Below are positions 45,869 to 57,838 of a stretch of DNA of 64,000 nucleotides, piece by piece; position 1 is the stretch's first letter, and every line of letters begins with the position of its first letter. The stretch is from Spodoptera frugiperda (taxonomy: Eukaryota > Arthropoda > Insecta > Lepidoptera > Noctuidae): NCBI RefSeq assembly GCF_023101765.2, contig NC_064215.1, forward strand, positions 2,542,001 to 2,606,000, in the 5' to 3' direction. The translations under genes and the position numbers were made by a program. The notes below the pieces were generated by a model that saw only the letters and a program-made list of their open reading frames with translations, ran no database searches and was not told the DNA's origin.

Positions 45869-46064
45869 CCACCACAGGTGTCGCCCAGTAGAGCTGATGC
45901 CTGATCCGGAGCTGCGGACTACCTAGCGGGTTTACCGGGGCTTCGGCTCGAAAAGCAGAAGTAGGAACGGGGTGGTTTTTAGTCAGTAAGAGTCTGACAC
46001 TCCCTGTCGCCTCGCCCAAGGCGGGAGAAGTCATTGGATGATTTTTCCCCTCAAAAAAAAAGTA
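45869..46064 (+). mobile_element. Family A retroposon tail, best-preserved copy
   Basis: CAGTAGAGCTGATGCCTGAT, CGGACTACCTAGCGGGTTTA, GGAACGGGGTGGTTTTTAGT, CTCGCCCAAGGCGGGAGAAG and TTTTTCCCCTCAAAAAAAAA. A short distance from, and in the same orientation as, the copy at 45446. Confidence 0.92.
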
Positions 46065-46540
46065 GTCATGAACGTTTAATCATTTTAAAACCATTTCGGT
46101 ATTCATTTTTTTTTTTAAGATTGGAGATTGGAGATCATCAGCGAGATAATAAATAATATATATTTTTAAGAAGCTAACGTTTTTCGAATATTTCATTAAG
46201 AACGTATATAATTATTATTTGACAATTCAAGATTTATGTGACAACGTGCTGGCAGCGATCTGTGATGATTTTTTTATAACCATAATGAAACATTAATTAA
46301 GATTAATTGCTTTATGTTTCTATTAATAAAACGATTTTTAGCATTATGATATACTAATGACTAAAGCTATAATTGGAGATTTTCGTTATGTTTAGTAAAG
46401 AATTGCATTCGTTTAAAGAAAAATATTCAGACCGATAACAAATTAAAATCACCCCTGTATTTTTAAACTGAAATATTTTTCAAAAGTAAATTTTGTGCCA
46501 TATTAATAAAAATACTTTAATAAAACCACATTTTTTTAAC

Positions 46541-46606
46541 TTTGCCCCACACTAGGGATTTCTCCTGTGTCATGGGTGTCTTTACAAATATACAAGTTCA
46601 CAAAAC
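46541..46606 (-). mobile_element. Family B SINE 3' fragment
   Basis: The plus strand reads TTGCCCCACACTAGGGATTT and CTCCTGTGTCATGGGTGTC, the complement of the SINE body end. The head is missing. Confidence 0.65.
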
Positions 46607-46624
46607 AAATAAGGACTAAAATCG

Positions 46625-46780
46625 CCTACCAACACGCTACCGCTTACGCACCGATAGTTTTCCTGGCCCCATCGCAAAGTTCACGCGTCGAAATCAATTT
46701 GCGTAGCGGGCGCGTTCGCCGTCAAAGAAAGAATTTCTCATAAGTTGTACAGGGAGGGGGTAGTGGGCCTACATGGAACA
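46625..46780. other. Unique CpG-raised block, possible conserved element
   Basis: CTACCGCTTACGCACCG, TTGCGTAGCGGGCGCGTTCG and GGGAGGGGGTAGTGGGCCT stand out from AT-rich surroundings. No repeat match. Confidence 0.25.
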
Positions 46781-46954
46781 ATATGAAGGCTTTTTCTGTG
46801 AGACTGTCTTATGTAGCATGTGAGGTAGATATGCTGTTGTTACTGATATTTTTTGCTGAAAAGTAATTGTTATTACTTACATTTGTATATATGATTGGAT
46901 TAATAAAGAGTTGGTCAAAATGTGGCAAGGATTTTTTTGTTTACGGAATAAATC

Positions 46955-47030
46955 GGGCAAAAGGGTCACCTAATGGTAAGCAATCGCTGCAGCCCAGGGG
47001 GTTAGAAATTTAAGGGTTGTTGTGAAATAA
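46955..47030 (+). repeat. Family C fragment
   Basis: GGGTCACCTAATGGTAAGCA, ATCGCTGCAGCCCA and AATTTAAGGGTTGTTG. The middle of the family is deleted. Confidence 0.65.
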
Positions 47031-47354
47031 AAAAAAATAATTATATGGTTGCTTCTTTGACATGAAATGTAATTGAAGATAGATAATCTATATCACACGA
47101 AACCCAACAGGTTAATTTAAAAAGTCCAAAATTTAATTTAAAAAGTGCATAACACAACTTTATTGATTAAGAGTGTAATTCAATATAACATTTATTTCTC
47201 CAATGTATCAATATGTAATCACATTCTCATTACAACGTACAACACCAATATCACAATATAATTCACATAAAAATAAAACAGGGTTTAACTTTAAAGCTAA
47301 TAAAATTCTTGTAACACAAACACATATTGTAGGAATCTTCGCATCTCAAAGAAA

Positions 47355-47520
47355 GAATTCGCAATAAACTCGATGTGGCCACGCCCCCTTCCACATACGT
47401 ACACACTATTGGCGCATACTGTTATCGGAAAAATGGGGAAAATGGGGTAAAATGGAACCGTTCGCGAAAGAGTTGGGAGGAGTGGGGGTAAGATGTGTGG
47501 AGTGATATAGAGCTGAAGTA
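47355..47520. promoter_or_regulatory. Unique block with a CCACGCCC (KLF-type) site
   Basis: GGCCACGCCCCCTTCC lies at 47378-47393, followed by a run of GGGGAAAATGGGG and GGAGTGGGGGTAAG. Not a recognised repeat. Binding is inferred. Confidence 0.27.
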
Positions 47521-47721
47521 ATGGTTTGTTTCATTTTATTTTATGGTGTCTCGAGACTGTTGTAGTGGCTTTCTTTGTACTTTGTTTTGTAGGATAGCGA
47601 TTATATACAACTTTGTATAATTTCTTAAGGAAACTGACAGAGATAAGTCTTTGTAGCTAACTGCTCCTACTTGTAAGGACAGACTAATTGAAAAGAATTA
47701 AATCTCTCATTTAATACATCA

Positions 47722-47860
47722 CAATCACAATCATCAAAGGCCTCTTCTCTTACGGAGAAGGTTTGAGCAATAATTACCACACTTGCTCAATATAGGTTGA
47801 CGATAACCAACTTATAATTTGAAATTACAAGATTTATTTCTCATAACAACACAAAGGCCT
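47722..47860 (+). repeat. LINE 3' tail (decayed)
   Basis: ATCACAATCATCAAAGGCCT, GTTTGAGCAATAATTACCAC and CAACTTATAATTTGAAATTA parallel 35541-35715. Confidence 0.6.
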
Positions 47861-48371
47861 ACCTATACCTAAGTAGATTATCATAAAATTAGGAAAGCGT
47901 GACGACAAGCACTAAATCAATTCTAAACAACTTACTGACCAAAACACTAGAAATAAATTAGACCAAAACTCTTTACACTATAAAAATACGCCGGAAAGCA
48001 AAGACAGAAAAAAAAGAACTAAAGAAACCTTCTTTTTTATTTCTTCCAAGCAATAAAATGGCAAGGATTAAACACTTACTTCCGTATGCAAAGTGCACTA
48101 TTTAAAAAGTCAAATGCAAGCAAAACATGGTATTACACCGCAGTTTAAAAACTTAGTTGAAATTATCAAAAAAAAATCTTGACCATGTACGAAAAGGACT
48201 TGCTCAGTAGTGGTTCTGTACCCTGGAATATTTGTTCTTTCGAGCAATGAATGTTTTATTAAGAGGTTGTATCGGAGCCTACTTAAATAGGTATTTATTT
48301 TATTGTGTTTTTGGTATTTGTTGTTATAATGGCAACAGTAATAGGTTCATTATCTGTCTAATTATAACGGT

Positions 48372-48535
48372 ACTTTTCCTACAAAGATGTGCTATGTAGC
48401 TTTACTACGAAGATGAAATAGTTAAGCTGTGAAACTATGTGACCGTTTCTATTGATACTAAGCTATGTAGCTGTTCGAGTAAGATGTGCTATGAAGATGT
48501 ACCGCCGCAAAGTAGCGATCACGGTTCATGAAATA
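48372..48535 (+). mobile_element. Family D MITE, truncated copy
   Basis: CTTTTCCTACAAAGATGTGC, TGAAACTATGTGACCGTTTC and GATACTAAGCTATGTAGCTG match the left half of the other D copies. The right end is lost. Confidence 0.8.
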
Positions 48536-50107
48536 CAGCCTAGTGACAGACGGACGTACAGCAGTCTTGTGCCCAGTTTGCACTACGGAGTTTTGGTAAA
48601 TGATTGAATCTTTAATATCTCTTTCTCTCTTCTATTTTGGGACAGAAACAAGAGAGAACTATTCAAATACTCGCTTCTTGATTAAAACATAATATTAAGT
48701 AAGTATAAGCATTTGTAATAGGGTCTCCCATTTTTACCCCATGGATACGGAACCCTAAGAAATCTATGAAAAGACTGGAAAGTTTAGTGACTTGGTATGA
48801 ATGGAAGTTGGTGGACTATCGCAATATTGCTGAAGTTGGAGCAAGTCGGTTCTTATTAATGGTCGGCAAGTCTTCTTTTGTTTCATGCATAGTAGACTGT
48901 AGTCTTTTTACTCTCGTCCAACACGAAAGTTGGAAATTGTATACTTTATAGAGTTTATAGCTTTATATTTTTCTTTTTGGGAAATGTTTCTTTTACCAAG
49001 ATACATTATTATTATTTACATACATACATACATTGGCGTTCCATTGTCTCTGCTTGGGAGACAGGCGTGAGGCTATGTATTGTATGTTTAAATAATTTGA
49101 CAACAAAATATGTAAAGATATTAAATGTTATTTTAATTAAATTACCTACTTTTCACTAGTGTTTTTTTTAGTCTACAGGACTTTGTCTAATCAATGAGAC
49201 TGTTAAAATATTTCTATACAATTTTATTGATAAATAAGCAATGAAGTCAATAAACAACGTCATTAAATTACACAAGAGTATATGTTTTTTAAAAAAACAT
49301 AAATTTTTGCTCCCAAAAAGAAACAAACGTACAGACTGCGCTGTGCATATCAAGATACACAACTGTACAATTAATTTTGAACTCAATTACAAAACAGTAA
49401 TGTTGAAAATCGTTGAAACTAACTTGAAAGATCGGTGTAGCTTTTTATGCTGTTACTTACATACATAGAGTTTTTAGAAATTATGAAAATGTTTACTTAT
49501 CACGAAAGGTCTACCTACCGCAATTCTATTAAAGAAAGTTTCATTATAAGCCTTCGATAATGAAAGCAACTATATGAAGATAAGTTCAGTAATTATAGTT
49601 TTAAAGCTAAGTGCATTTTAAAAGATAATCATTTCGTGATAATGACACGTGACAATTAACGGCTAACGTCTTTAGTTCGATTTCAGGGTCATAAAAACAA
49701 TCGAACCTAAGACTTTGATGCTCCAACTATGCACTTAAAAAAGCATTTCATACCCAAGTTATTAATAAGTACAATTAACATAAACTCAACTAAAACGACT
49801 TGTAAAAGTATTTAAGTCATAAAATCAGATTGTTAGACATGCAAGCATGCAATTTTGAATACTAAGTTCTATCTAAGTAATAAATCTAAGTCTGAATATA
49901 ACATTATAGTGCTTATCTACTTTCCAACTTAAGCACTAACTTTTGATAACTGAATTTGAAATGCAATGGAATTTTCTATTTATTATCGAGAAATCTTAAT
50001 TGGCGTCTAGATTTCTAGGGTTTCAAAGTGAGTTGCCTAGGTTTTGTAATGAACGAAGAAAGAAATAGTTGATACATTAAAATATAATTAAATTTTTTTA
50101 ATACATT
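48536..50107. other. Mostly unique DNA with one dispersed-repeat fragment
   Basis: 49013-49080 is a reverse copy of the CCTGTCTCCCATGG type (TTGGCGTTCCATTGTCTCTG, GGGAGACAGGCGTGAGGC) beside a short CATA run. The opposing open frames at 49168-49468 overlap and have no domain. Confidence 0.4.
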
Positions 50108-50246
50108 GCTTGCCCTAGGATTTTCTTCTGTGTCGTGTGTGCGTGTTTACAAACATATACCAGTTCACATGCATATGGCACTCAGATCTGAAACAACAAT
50201 TTGTGGATCACACAAAGAGTTGCTCCGTGCGAGAATCGAACCTGCT
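50108..50246 (-). mobile_element. Family B SINE
   Basis: The plus strand shows GCCCTAGGATTTTCTTCTGT, GTGTCGTGTGTGCGTGTTTA, ACAATTTGTGGATCACACAA, AGAGTTGCTCCGTGCGAGAA and TCGAACC, which contains the B-box complement. Confidence 0.78.
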
Positions 50247-50283
50247 ATAAAATATCCATTAACAATTAACTAAAAAATCATAG

Positions 50284-50442
50284 TTTACTTACGTATATTA
50301 ATGGAGGAAAGTTCTACTAGTTTCGAGTCACAGAGGGACTTCATCACGAGCAACGCGCTCAGCCTACGTGAGAGCTTTTCTCCTTTAATATAGGTACGTG
50401 CGTTTTTAGTTAATTTAGTATGTCTCACAAGAGTTATTACAA
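50284..50442 (+). mobile_element. Family E MITE with inverted ends
   Basis: TTTACTTACGTATATTAATG, CGAGTCACAGAGGGACTTCA, CTCCTTTAATATAGGTACGT and TTTAGTATGTCTCACAAGAG. The first and third words are imperfect reverse complements, as in 59772-59935. Confidence 0.7.
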
Positions 50443-52279
50443 AAATATACAATAACAGTTTTATTTACAGCCAAAATTAAAATTCCCAGACCATTCACAA
50501 ATTAGCAAAATTAGGTCGATTCCCAGACAGACAGACAGACAAAACGAATCTCGTAAACTCATAATCCTATCTCCGACCACTTTACAATCCACTAAAAGAA
50601 ATCTAAATAAAAATAATCAAAGGAGAATTAAGATTGGAGTGAAACAAATGGTTTAGTATTGAAAGAAAAACTTTCTATAGTTTATTTAGTTTATTTCAGC
50701 CCCCATCTTAAGACATCTTTCTCAAATAGATTCGATATTTTGAGCGGATTGTGGGTAGCTTAGATACTCCTCCCCCCTCCCACCAAACGACCTAAGACAA
50801 CCCTGTTTTATATGAAAACAATGTCGGTTTTTATTCCACTTGTTTATTTGTGTTTGTTTTAAAAGAATTGCTCAATTTTCTTTGGAGAAATCTGTTTTCT
50901 TTGGTAATTATGGAAGGAGTAAGGACTGGTTTGACGAAAGGTACCTTATCGGTAGTTAATTCATCTCTTTTGTAACGTTTCGAGGAATATTATATACAGA
51001 ATATAATTTCAAAGTAATCGTCTCTGACACTATTGTTTTCATAGGTCTGATTAAACAAATTAGTAACTAGGATATTGAAAATAGAGTTCTAACTCCTTTA
51101 CAGTACTGTTAACCTCAGATTTAATACACAATCAACGGTAAAGACACTTCATAATATGTATTTTTCGTGAAATTACATAAACCATAATCAAATAAGCACT
51201 AAGTTTAACTTAAACCTACCTAAAGAAAGCCTAAACCGTAGCTTATATTTTCAATTCCACTCTCCTTACTTATCTACTTATATTCAATACTCAATCTATA
51301 TACCTTACGCTTATGTACTTGCATTTCATTTACTCAATATCTCGCCTCTCTATCTATCCTATCTTTTTTCTCTTTTCCCTGGATTTCCATGCGCCAAATC
51401 CTACTTATAGCGTCTCTTGGTTGAGCTGAAATGGATTTTTTCTAATGTGTTCTACTCAATATGTTTTGATACTTGTCTACTTTATTTTTAGAAAAAGTAG
51501 ACAAAAATAATTATAGTTGTTTCAATGCAGTTTATAGTTTAAATTAAAGTAAAATTATGATTAAGAAATACGTTATTTACCTTAAAAACTTTTTTCCTTG
51601 TTTCAGATTCAAATCTACAATAGAAGTTTGGATTATGGTGACGCAAAACAACCAATCGTGACATGTTCCTTTTTACTTCTAACATCAACAATATAACCGC
51701 ATTTCTCCATCTAAATAAACGTAACAATTCACCTTTCAAAACTCCCAATCAATAAAACAAAAATCCCCGACAATATTCCGAATTGAAATAAAACAATAGC
51801 CAACGTTCCTCGTAAACTGTTCACAACACATAGTGTTTGGTAACGTGAGCCCAAAAACTTTACACGTGTAGGCGCGATGCCAAAATTTTGTTTATCCAAA
51901 ACAGAATCACGCCATTAGAGTGCAGTATGCTGTGAAACGATCGCCATTTTTGTTTACAACTTGCAACCAGGAATGCTGTTTCGGTTTTTCGATACTCTAG
52001 TTGTAAACTAGTGTGTAATTTTATTACTAAACAGTATGTGTGTCAGTTTTGGTGATTGTTTTGTTGATTCATGATTTTGGTATGCTTTTGCAAAGTTTGT
52101 TTACTGACAAATTTGTACAGTGTAAGAAATTCTATCTATATTTTGTGTTTTCTACTGTAAAGGTCCTAAGTAGCTTTAAAAGTCTAATCTAGAGTATTAT
52201 TATAATTGACGTTATTGTAGTAATTAATATTGTTGAATTGAATTACAATATATATTTCAAATTTTTACTAAGCTTCTGT
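50443..52279. other. Mostly unique DNA
   Basis: CAGACAGACAGACAGAC lies at about 50525-50541. 51800-51990 has unusual unique text (ACACGTGTAGGCGCGATGCC, CAGAATCACGCCATTAG) that could be a conserved element. No gene seen. Confidence 0.35.
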
Positions 52280-52455
52280 AGCCTATAAATACTGATCCGA
52301 AGCTGCGGCCTATTTACCTAGTTTATCGGGGCTCCGGGTCGAAAAGCAAGATCAGGAACGGGGTGGCTTTTACTCAGTAAGAGTCTGACGGTACCTCTCA
52401 CCTTGTCCTAGGCGGGAGAAATCATAGTATGATTTTACCCCTTCAAATAAAAGTC
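52280..52455 (+). mobile_element. Family A retroposon tail, diverged copy
   Basis: TACTGATCCGAAGCTGCGGC, CGGGGCTCCGGGTCGAAAAG, GGAACGGGGTGGCTTTTACT and GTCCTAGGCGGGAGAAATCA. Confidence 0.82.
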
Positions 52456-52984
52456 TATAAATATTGAATTTTAATATACCTAAATACTTAAATTAATTAC
52501 GAAACATAATACATATTTACATTTACAATGTTATAAAGAACAACATTTTGATAGTTCACACAGAACTTCCATATAAGTCACAACAAATAAAAACAAACAT
52601 CATCTTAACTAAATAAAAATACTGTTTCAAGTACCAAAACCCTTCCGTCGTAGTATAAAAAGGAGCGACGCGCAACGCACTCAGAGTGATATTTCTTTAT
52701 AGTCCGCGACACAGCCACTCTTGGGAAATATACGACGGTCTTATAATGTGAAGCGCAGATGAATTTTGTATACGTTTTACGGTTAAATAAACCTACAAGT
52801 TGTTAGGTGTGTTCACGTGGTTTTTGGGGAAAAGGAGGGTTAGAGTACTAATGATAATAAGGAAACCTAATTGTAGGTAATTAAATATTATTTTATAATA
52901 ATTCAAGACCAAAATTAGCCAAATCAATCCAACTGTTTTAGAGTTTATCCAATAAGAATGTGACACACTACTTAAACGAATCAA

Positions 52985-53150
52985 AGATTAGAACCGGAAT
53001 TAAAACGTACCTAGAAATGACGTTACGCAATATTTCAAATCAATAAAATATCTTCAAAAGTATTTGTTTCCGTAAAGAAATAAAAAATATTAGTATTTAA
53101 TATTTAAAAATAATCTACAAGACGGACATTACAATAACAATTAGTCATCT
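52985..53150 (+). mobile_element. Family G MITE, copy 1 (left end damaged)
   Basis: ACGTACCTAGAAATGACGTT, ACGCAATATTTCAAATCAAT, TATTTGTTTCCGTAAAGAAA and ATCTACAAGACGGACATTAC match 54700-54955 and the complement of 60865-61160. Confidence 0.75.
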
Positions 53151-53815
53151 AATGAATTAGTATCATTATTACATTACACGAGACACATACTTAGGCAGTC
53201 TTTACATCAGGAATTTAGTCTCCGATCTTAATATGGACAATCAATCACCACTTAACATATTCATGGCCATTTAATCACATTTAATTTAGACGCAGAACAA
53301 TTTCCAGGTACCATTGTTTCTAAAGCTATTCAAATTGAAATCGTGTTGTCTTAAATTTAAATTTCATTTTTGTCTAGTCCGGTCACAATCTTTCGTAGAA
53401 TTGGACGCGAAAATACCGATTGGCCTATCAGAATTCTAACTATGTACATTGTAAATTGTTTTGGGTTCCTTCTTTTGTATGTTTTTGTATTAATTTATTA
53501 TCTGATAGAACATTTCTTGAAAAATATGATAAGATAAGTACTCGCTATTTTTATTGACACACAAAAGTTCATAAATTACCGAAATCTATGCTTTTACTGA
53601 GTACATACTCTTTAAATGGAAAATAAAATATTAAATTTGAAGAAAACAATATTTCACACCTGAAAACATTAAAAATAAGTGAAAACGAATACAAATGAAG
53701 TACGGAAAAAAACTCTGTATAGTTGGGGCCATGAAGCAAGTACAAAGAAGAGATGAGACGTAAACGAGAAATTTGACAAAAAATACTTATGTCATTTCGC
53801 ACGTTTTTAAGGCAG

Positions 53816-54104
53816 CTTTTCCACCAGGGATGTGCTATGTTAGGTACGTTGCTTCGCATCCACCAATCATATTGGTACACATTGCTTAGCACTGATGGAA
53901 ACGGACTCAGCTAAGCTATGTTTTTTATATGGAAAGATGCATGCTATGGATGGCTTTCCTACTATCGATACATCGCATACTCGAGCTGTGCATCTTCCTT
54001 GCACAGCTACATAGCTTAGTATCAGTGGAAACAATCACATAGTTTCACAGTTTAGCTATTACATCTTCGTAGCATAGCTATATAGCACATCTCTGTTGGA
54101 AAAC
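53816..54104 (-). mobile_element. Family D MITE, full reverse copy
   Basis: CTTTTCCACCAGGGATGTGC at the left and GCACATCTCTGTTGGAAAAC at the right. The interior is the complement of 32094-32386, with ATCCACCAATCATATTGG, ACTATCGATACATCGC and AATCACATAGTTTCACAG. 289 bp. Confidence 0.88.
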
Positions 54105-54699
54105 TAACCTAAGTGTGAGCGAGAGATTTGGTAAAAATTACTGATGACATTACGCACATTTCTAATGGGCCAATTAAAGGATCTAATCTTTTGAAATAAC
54201 GATGTGGAAGTTCAATCAAAAGGAAAATCCAATAAACCTTTAAGAGTATTATTATCTTACATAGAAAGTTAAAAGATAACTTTACATAGAAAATTATTCA
54301 TATAATAATAATACACTTCACACGAACACGCCATTTCTAATTTATCGACTATGTTTTAGTAAAATTGCATCTAACATATGCATGAAAATGAACCTATCAT
54401 TAAATTTTATAGTTAAATTAACGATATTCATAACTTCTGATCCTAGGTGTTAATTTTATAGAATTATATGATTTCTAGACACTTCTAGTGCTTCTGAATG
54501 ACCTGTGTATTGCAATTATATGAGTTCGAAAAGCTATAAAGCAACACATTATTAGGTACTTTCAAGTTATTAGTAGAAATTCTCTTGCACTACATTTATT
54601 ATTAAATTTAGAAAACGTACTAAGAATTTATGCTAATACTGAAAAGTTGAAAATTGCAGTCTTACTTTTCTACATTTGAAGTCAGTGGCGTCAGTTAAG

Positions 54700-54955
54700 T
54701 AATAATAAAAATATTAGACATATTTTTTTTATTTCATCATATAAGATAACAATATTTAGATAAAACGAATCAAAGTTTAGGAATGAGAGCAAATACGTCA
54801 TAAAACGTGCCTAGAAGTGTCGTCACGCAATATTTCAAATCGCTACATCTTCGAATGTATTTGTTTCCGAAAATTCGTATCTAACGTTTTAAAACAATCT
54901 ACAAGACGGACATTAAAGTAAAAATCAGTAATCTACCCTATTCTGAATCCATTAA
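54700..54955 (+). mobile_element. Family G MITE, copy 2
   Basis: AATATTAGACATATTTTTTT at the left is paired with TTCGTATCTAACGTTTTAAA at the right, then AATCTACAAGACGGACATTA. The interior has ACGTGCCTAGAAGTGTCGTC and ACGCAATATTTCAAATCGCT. Confidence 0.8.
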
Positions 54956-55461
54956 ACGAGCACAAATAATTCCTAAAGGTGTTAAACGAAACCTATTTAG
55001 TTATTAACAGAATAAACAACAGCTATCTAGCTGTCACATAAGTTCCTACTAACATTACACCACCCAGATAAACATAAAACGTCTATTAATTAGAAAATCT
55101 AATCAAATTCCTCTACAGCAGGGCAATAAAGTAACCCAGTATCTTATACGATAGGTATTAACATAAACATCATTCTGAATTAAGTTAATTAACGAATTAA
55201 TCTTTAATTGACTATCGAGCAGTTTCAATAACCTATCTGTCTACTAGAGATAGGATATTGACATATTTTGTTTGGAGCCTCTGAACATATACCTATTAAA
55301 TATTTTCAGAGGATCATCAATGTAGCTTATGTTCAAAGGGCTACGAAGATAAAATTTTGTCTAATTCTACACAACGTTAAAAGTCTCTAGTAGGTCCAAT
55401 ACATTAATGGAGGCTTGTCCTTAATTTTTGTTTATATAATACGACAAACGAGCAGACGAAA
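54956..55461. other. Non-coding interval, nothing recognised
   Basis: AT-rich unique DNA. Confidence 0.4.
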
Positions 55462-55675
55462 CATCTTATGATAAGCAATCTGTGCCGTCCCCGGACCCCT
55501 GCAACACCAAACGAGTTGTTACAAGTGCTTTGCTGGCCTTCTGGGTTAAAGGGACCATTCCCTTTGGGGGATCATGCCTCCGATAACTTCAGTTACACGA
55601 TGAAACACAACGCGAGCGTCATTTCATCCCAAATTCTGTGAGGCAGGGAGGTGCTATGGCTCTGCAGCTCCGTGA
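55462..55675 (+). repeat. Family C dispersed repeat
   Basis: CTTATGATAAGCAATCTGTG, AACACCAAACGAGTTGTTAC, AAGTGCTTTGCTGGCC and GATGAAACACAACGCGAGCG in family order. Confidence 0.7.
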
Positions 55676-55685
55676 TTCAAAACAA

Positions 55686-55806
55686 TTTTTTTATGGAATA
55701 GGTTAAACGGGTCACCTGATGGTAAGCGATCAGCGCCGCAGCAACGCACCTCCAACACCAGAGGAGTCGCAGGTGCGTTTTTAAAAACGAGTACGCTATT
55801 TACTTG
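55686..55806 (+). repeat. Family C-related fragment
   Basis: TTTTATGGAATAGGTTAAAC, GGGTCACCTGATGGTAAGCG, CACCAGAGGAGTCGCAGGTG and AGTACGCTATTTACTTGAA. Like 1808-1930, a sub-type with a different 3' part. It lies only 10 bp after the previous copy. Confidence 0.65.
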
Positions 55807-56039
55807 AACTCACAATAGTTATAATAAAAATACGAAAAATATATAACAATCACGTAATTCGACGCAATACTTATCTAAATACCAATTTCAATCAAGTCAT
55901 GTTTTTGTTAGTACTGATTAATGACAAAACACTCGTCCCAACCCCTCAAACATCTTAATACAACCTTGTAAAATATTTGCGTACAGCACTTAACTTCTAA
56001 TTCATTCCATAAATTCTCGTTTACATGTTAACCCGGGTT

Positions 56040-56100
56040 CAAGTGGGATTTGAACCGGCGACCTCTTGATTGCCTGCCTGCTCTTACACGGCTGCTTATT
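56040..56100 (-). mobile_element. tRNA-like SINE head or tRNA relic
   Basis: The minus strand holds GGTCGCCGGTTCAAATCCCA, with the B-box word GGTTCAAATCC. The T-stem does not pair and no acceptor stem is found, so it is not a functional tRNA gene. Confidence 0.4.
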
Positions 56101-57639
56101 GCAACGTCCATTAGTGCTAGTTACAGCTTCTCGTATTTGTCAATGTTGCTATTACTGAGTAATTTAAATAGCCATCGAAGTATTAAATTAAAATACATAA
56201 AGTTTAAGTTAGGAAAATTAATCTGGTAATTCTACCTATATCGTAAAAACGAACTCTTTTTATATTTCTATTTGAATTATTGCAGATTCTTTTACATCTT
56301 TTCGAATATATTGAAGAAAGTCCGTGAGACTAATGATCACAAATTGATCAGAACTATAACCAGTTAATTACACAACTATGCTTCGTACCTCTGCTGGACA
56401 AATATAGGGTTATTATAAACTCCCTAACTCCCAATTTTAACCATTTCCCGCCCGGTTAAATACAAAACAAAAAATATATCTACTAAATAACTAGTATCTA
56501 GAAATCGTGTAAATTGAACGAAAAATATGCAGGTTATCTGTCGCAGCAATACGACATCAGCGTCGTGTCGTCTGTCGGATATATGCAACACAGGCGATTA
56601 AAGGGCAAACAAACATACATAAATACAGACATATCTACTCTATTGAAATACTCCTTCTCCATATAATGAGAATAATATATGAGAAGTCTATGTCCAACAT
56701 TAGGACGGATGACAAATACGTGACAAATATAAAACTAATACGGAACCATCAACTGCCATAGCACTGCATATTAACCAACGCCACTCATTCAATCATTCAT
56801 CATTCGTTTTACCGATTAGCATACACTAAACGAGACAAATTTTAATTGAACTATGTTTAAACTACCACTATAAATTGACCCCCGCCGATAACCGTCACTG
56901 GTTCAAAATGTACGCATTTTGACGTTTGTTTGACGTGAGAGCGCCGCCATGACAGTTCATGTTACGCTGGTCGCGTGAAGCTATGCAGTTTGTGTAGAGG
57001 TTGCCATTTCGTATGCCCCATTGTGTGCTAATATTATAGAGTTAATTCCTTTAGCGAAAATAATTTGTGTAACTATTTTGGATTCGATGTTTGTACGAAA
57101 TTTATTAGTCGGTATGTTGTTTTAATGGTCGCTTCTGGTTATTAGGTAATAAGGTCTAAATAATGAATACTAACGGACTAGTTTTTTGTGCATTTTAGTT
57201 TAATAAAGGTTGCATAGTTTTCATGGAAGAATAAAGAGCACTTTATTCATAAATTACTATGAATCCTATGACATATAGAATTGTATTATTACCTCCAATT
57301 ACAGTCGTTTTGGAATAGAAGTCATAGTCTAAATACTTAGCAACACTTGCTACTTCTCAATCAGCCAGACAAGTAATTAGAAGGTATTATTAGTGATAAT
57401 AAAGGGTATTTAGAGGTGATAAATACCACCACAAAGTATCTTCATTTGATCATGTTAAGTAACCACCTTCGCGGTTTTAAAACACCTTGAGGATCGACAG
57501 GATAAAGGAAAAATTGTACCGTTTTAATATCCTATAGCTACATAAAAATCAACTACATGTTATACAGATACAACATTGTGTGGTTTAAAAAACTGCACCG
57601 GGAACAACCACAAAAAATATGTACCTAATCGAATTATTT
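56101..57639. other. Mostly unique DNA with one GC-raised block
   Basis: 56875-57010 contains GACCCCCGCCGATAACCGTC, GAGAGCGCCGCCATGACAG and GCTGGTCGCGTGAAGC and has no repeat match. Around 56690 GAAGTCTATGTCCAACATTA is a LINE-tail-like word. No gene. Confidence 0.35.
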
Positions 57640-57838
57640 TTCACTAGCGACCCGCCCCAGCTTTACATGGGTGCAATGGTGATATATTATGCACGTATTA
57701 TACATATAAACCTTCCTCTTGAATCACTCTATCTATTAAAAAAAACACATCAATATCCGTGTCGTAGTTTAAAAGATTTAGACAAACAAAGGGACATAGG
57801 TGCAGAGAAAGTTACTTTGTTTTATACTATGTAGCGAA
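57640..57838 (+). repeat. Dispersed repeat (CTAGCGACCCGCCCC type)
   Basis: CACTAGCGACCCGCCCCAGC starts the block. CCTTCCTCTTGAATCACTCT, AAACAAAGGGACATAGGTGC and TTTTATACTATGTAGCGAAG follow, the order of a repeat widely seen in insect genomes. A plus frame across it is not a gene. Confidence 0.65.

Noticed and set aside
56040..56100. Possible tRNA gene on the minus strand
   Set aside because: The T-stem bases do not pair and no acceptor stem was found.
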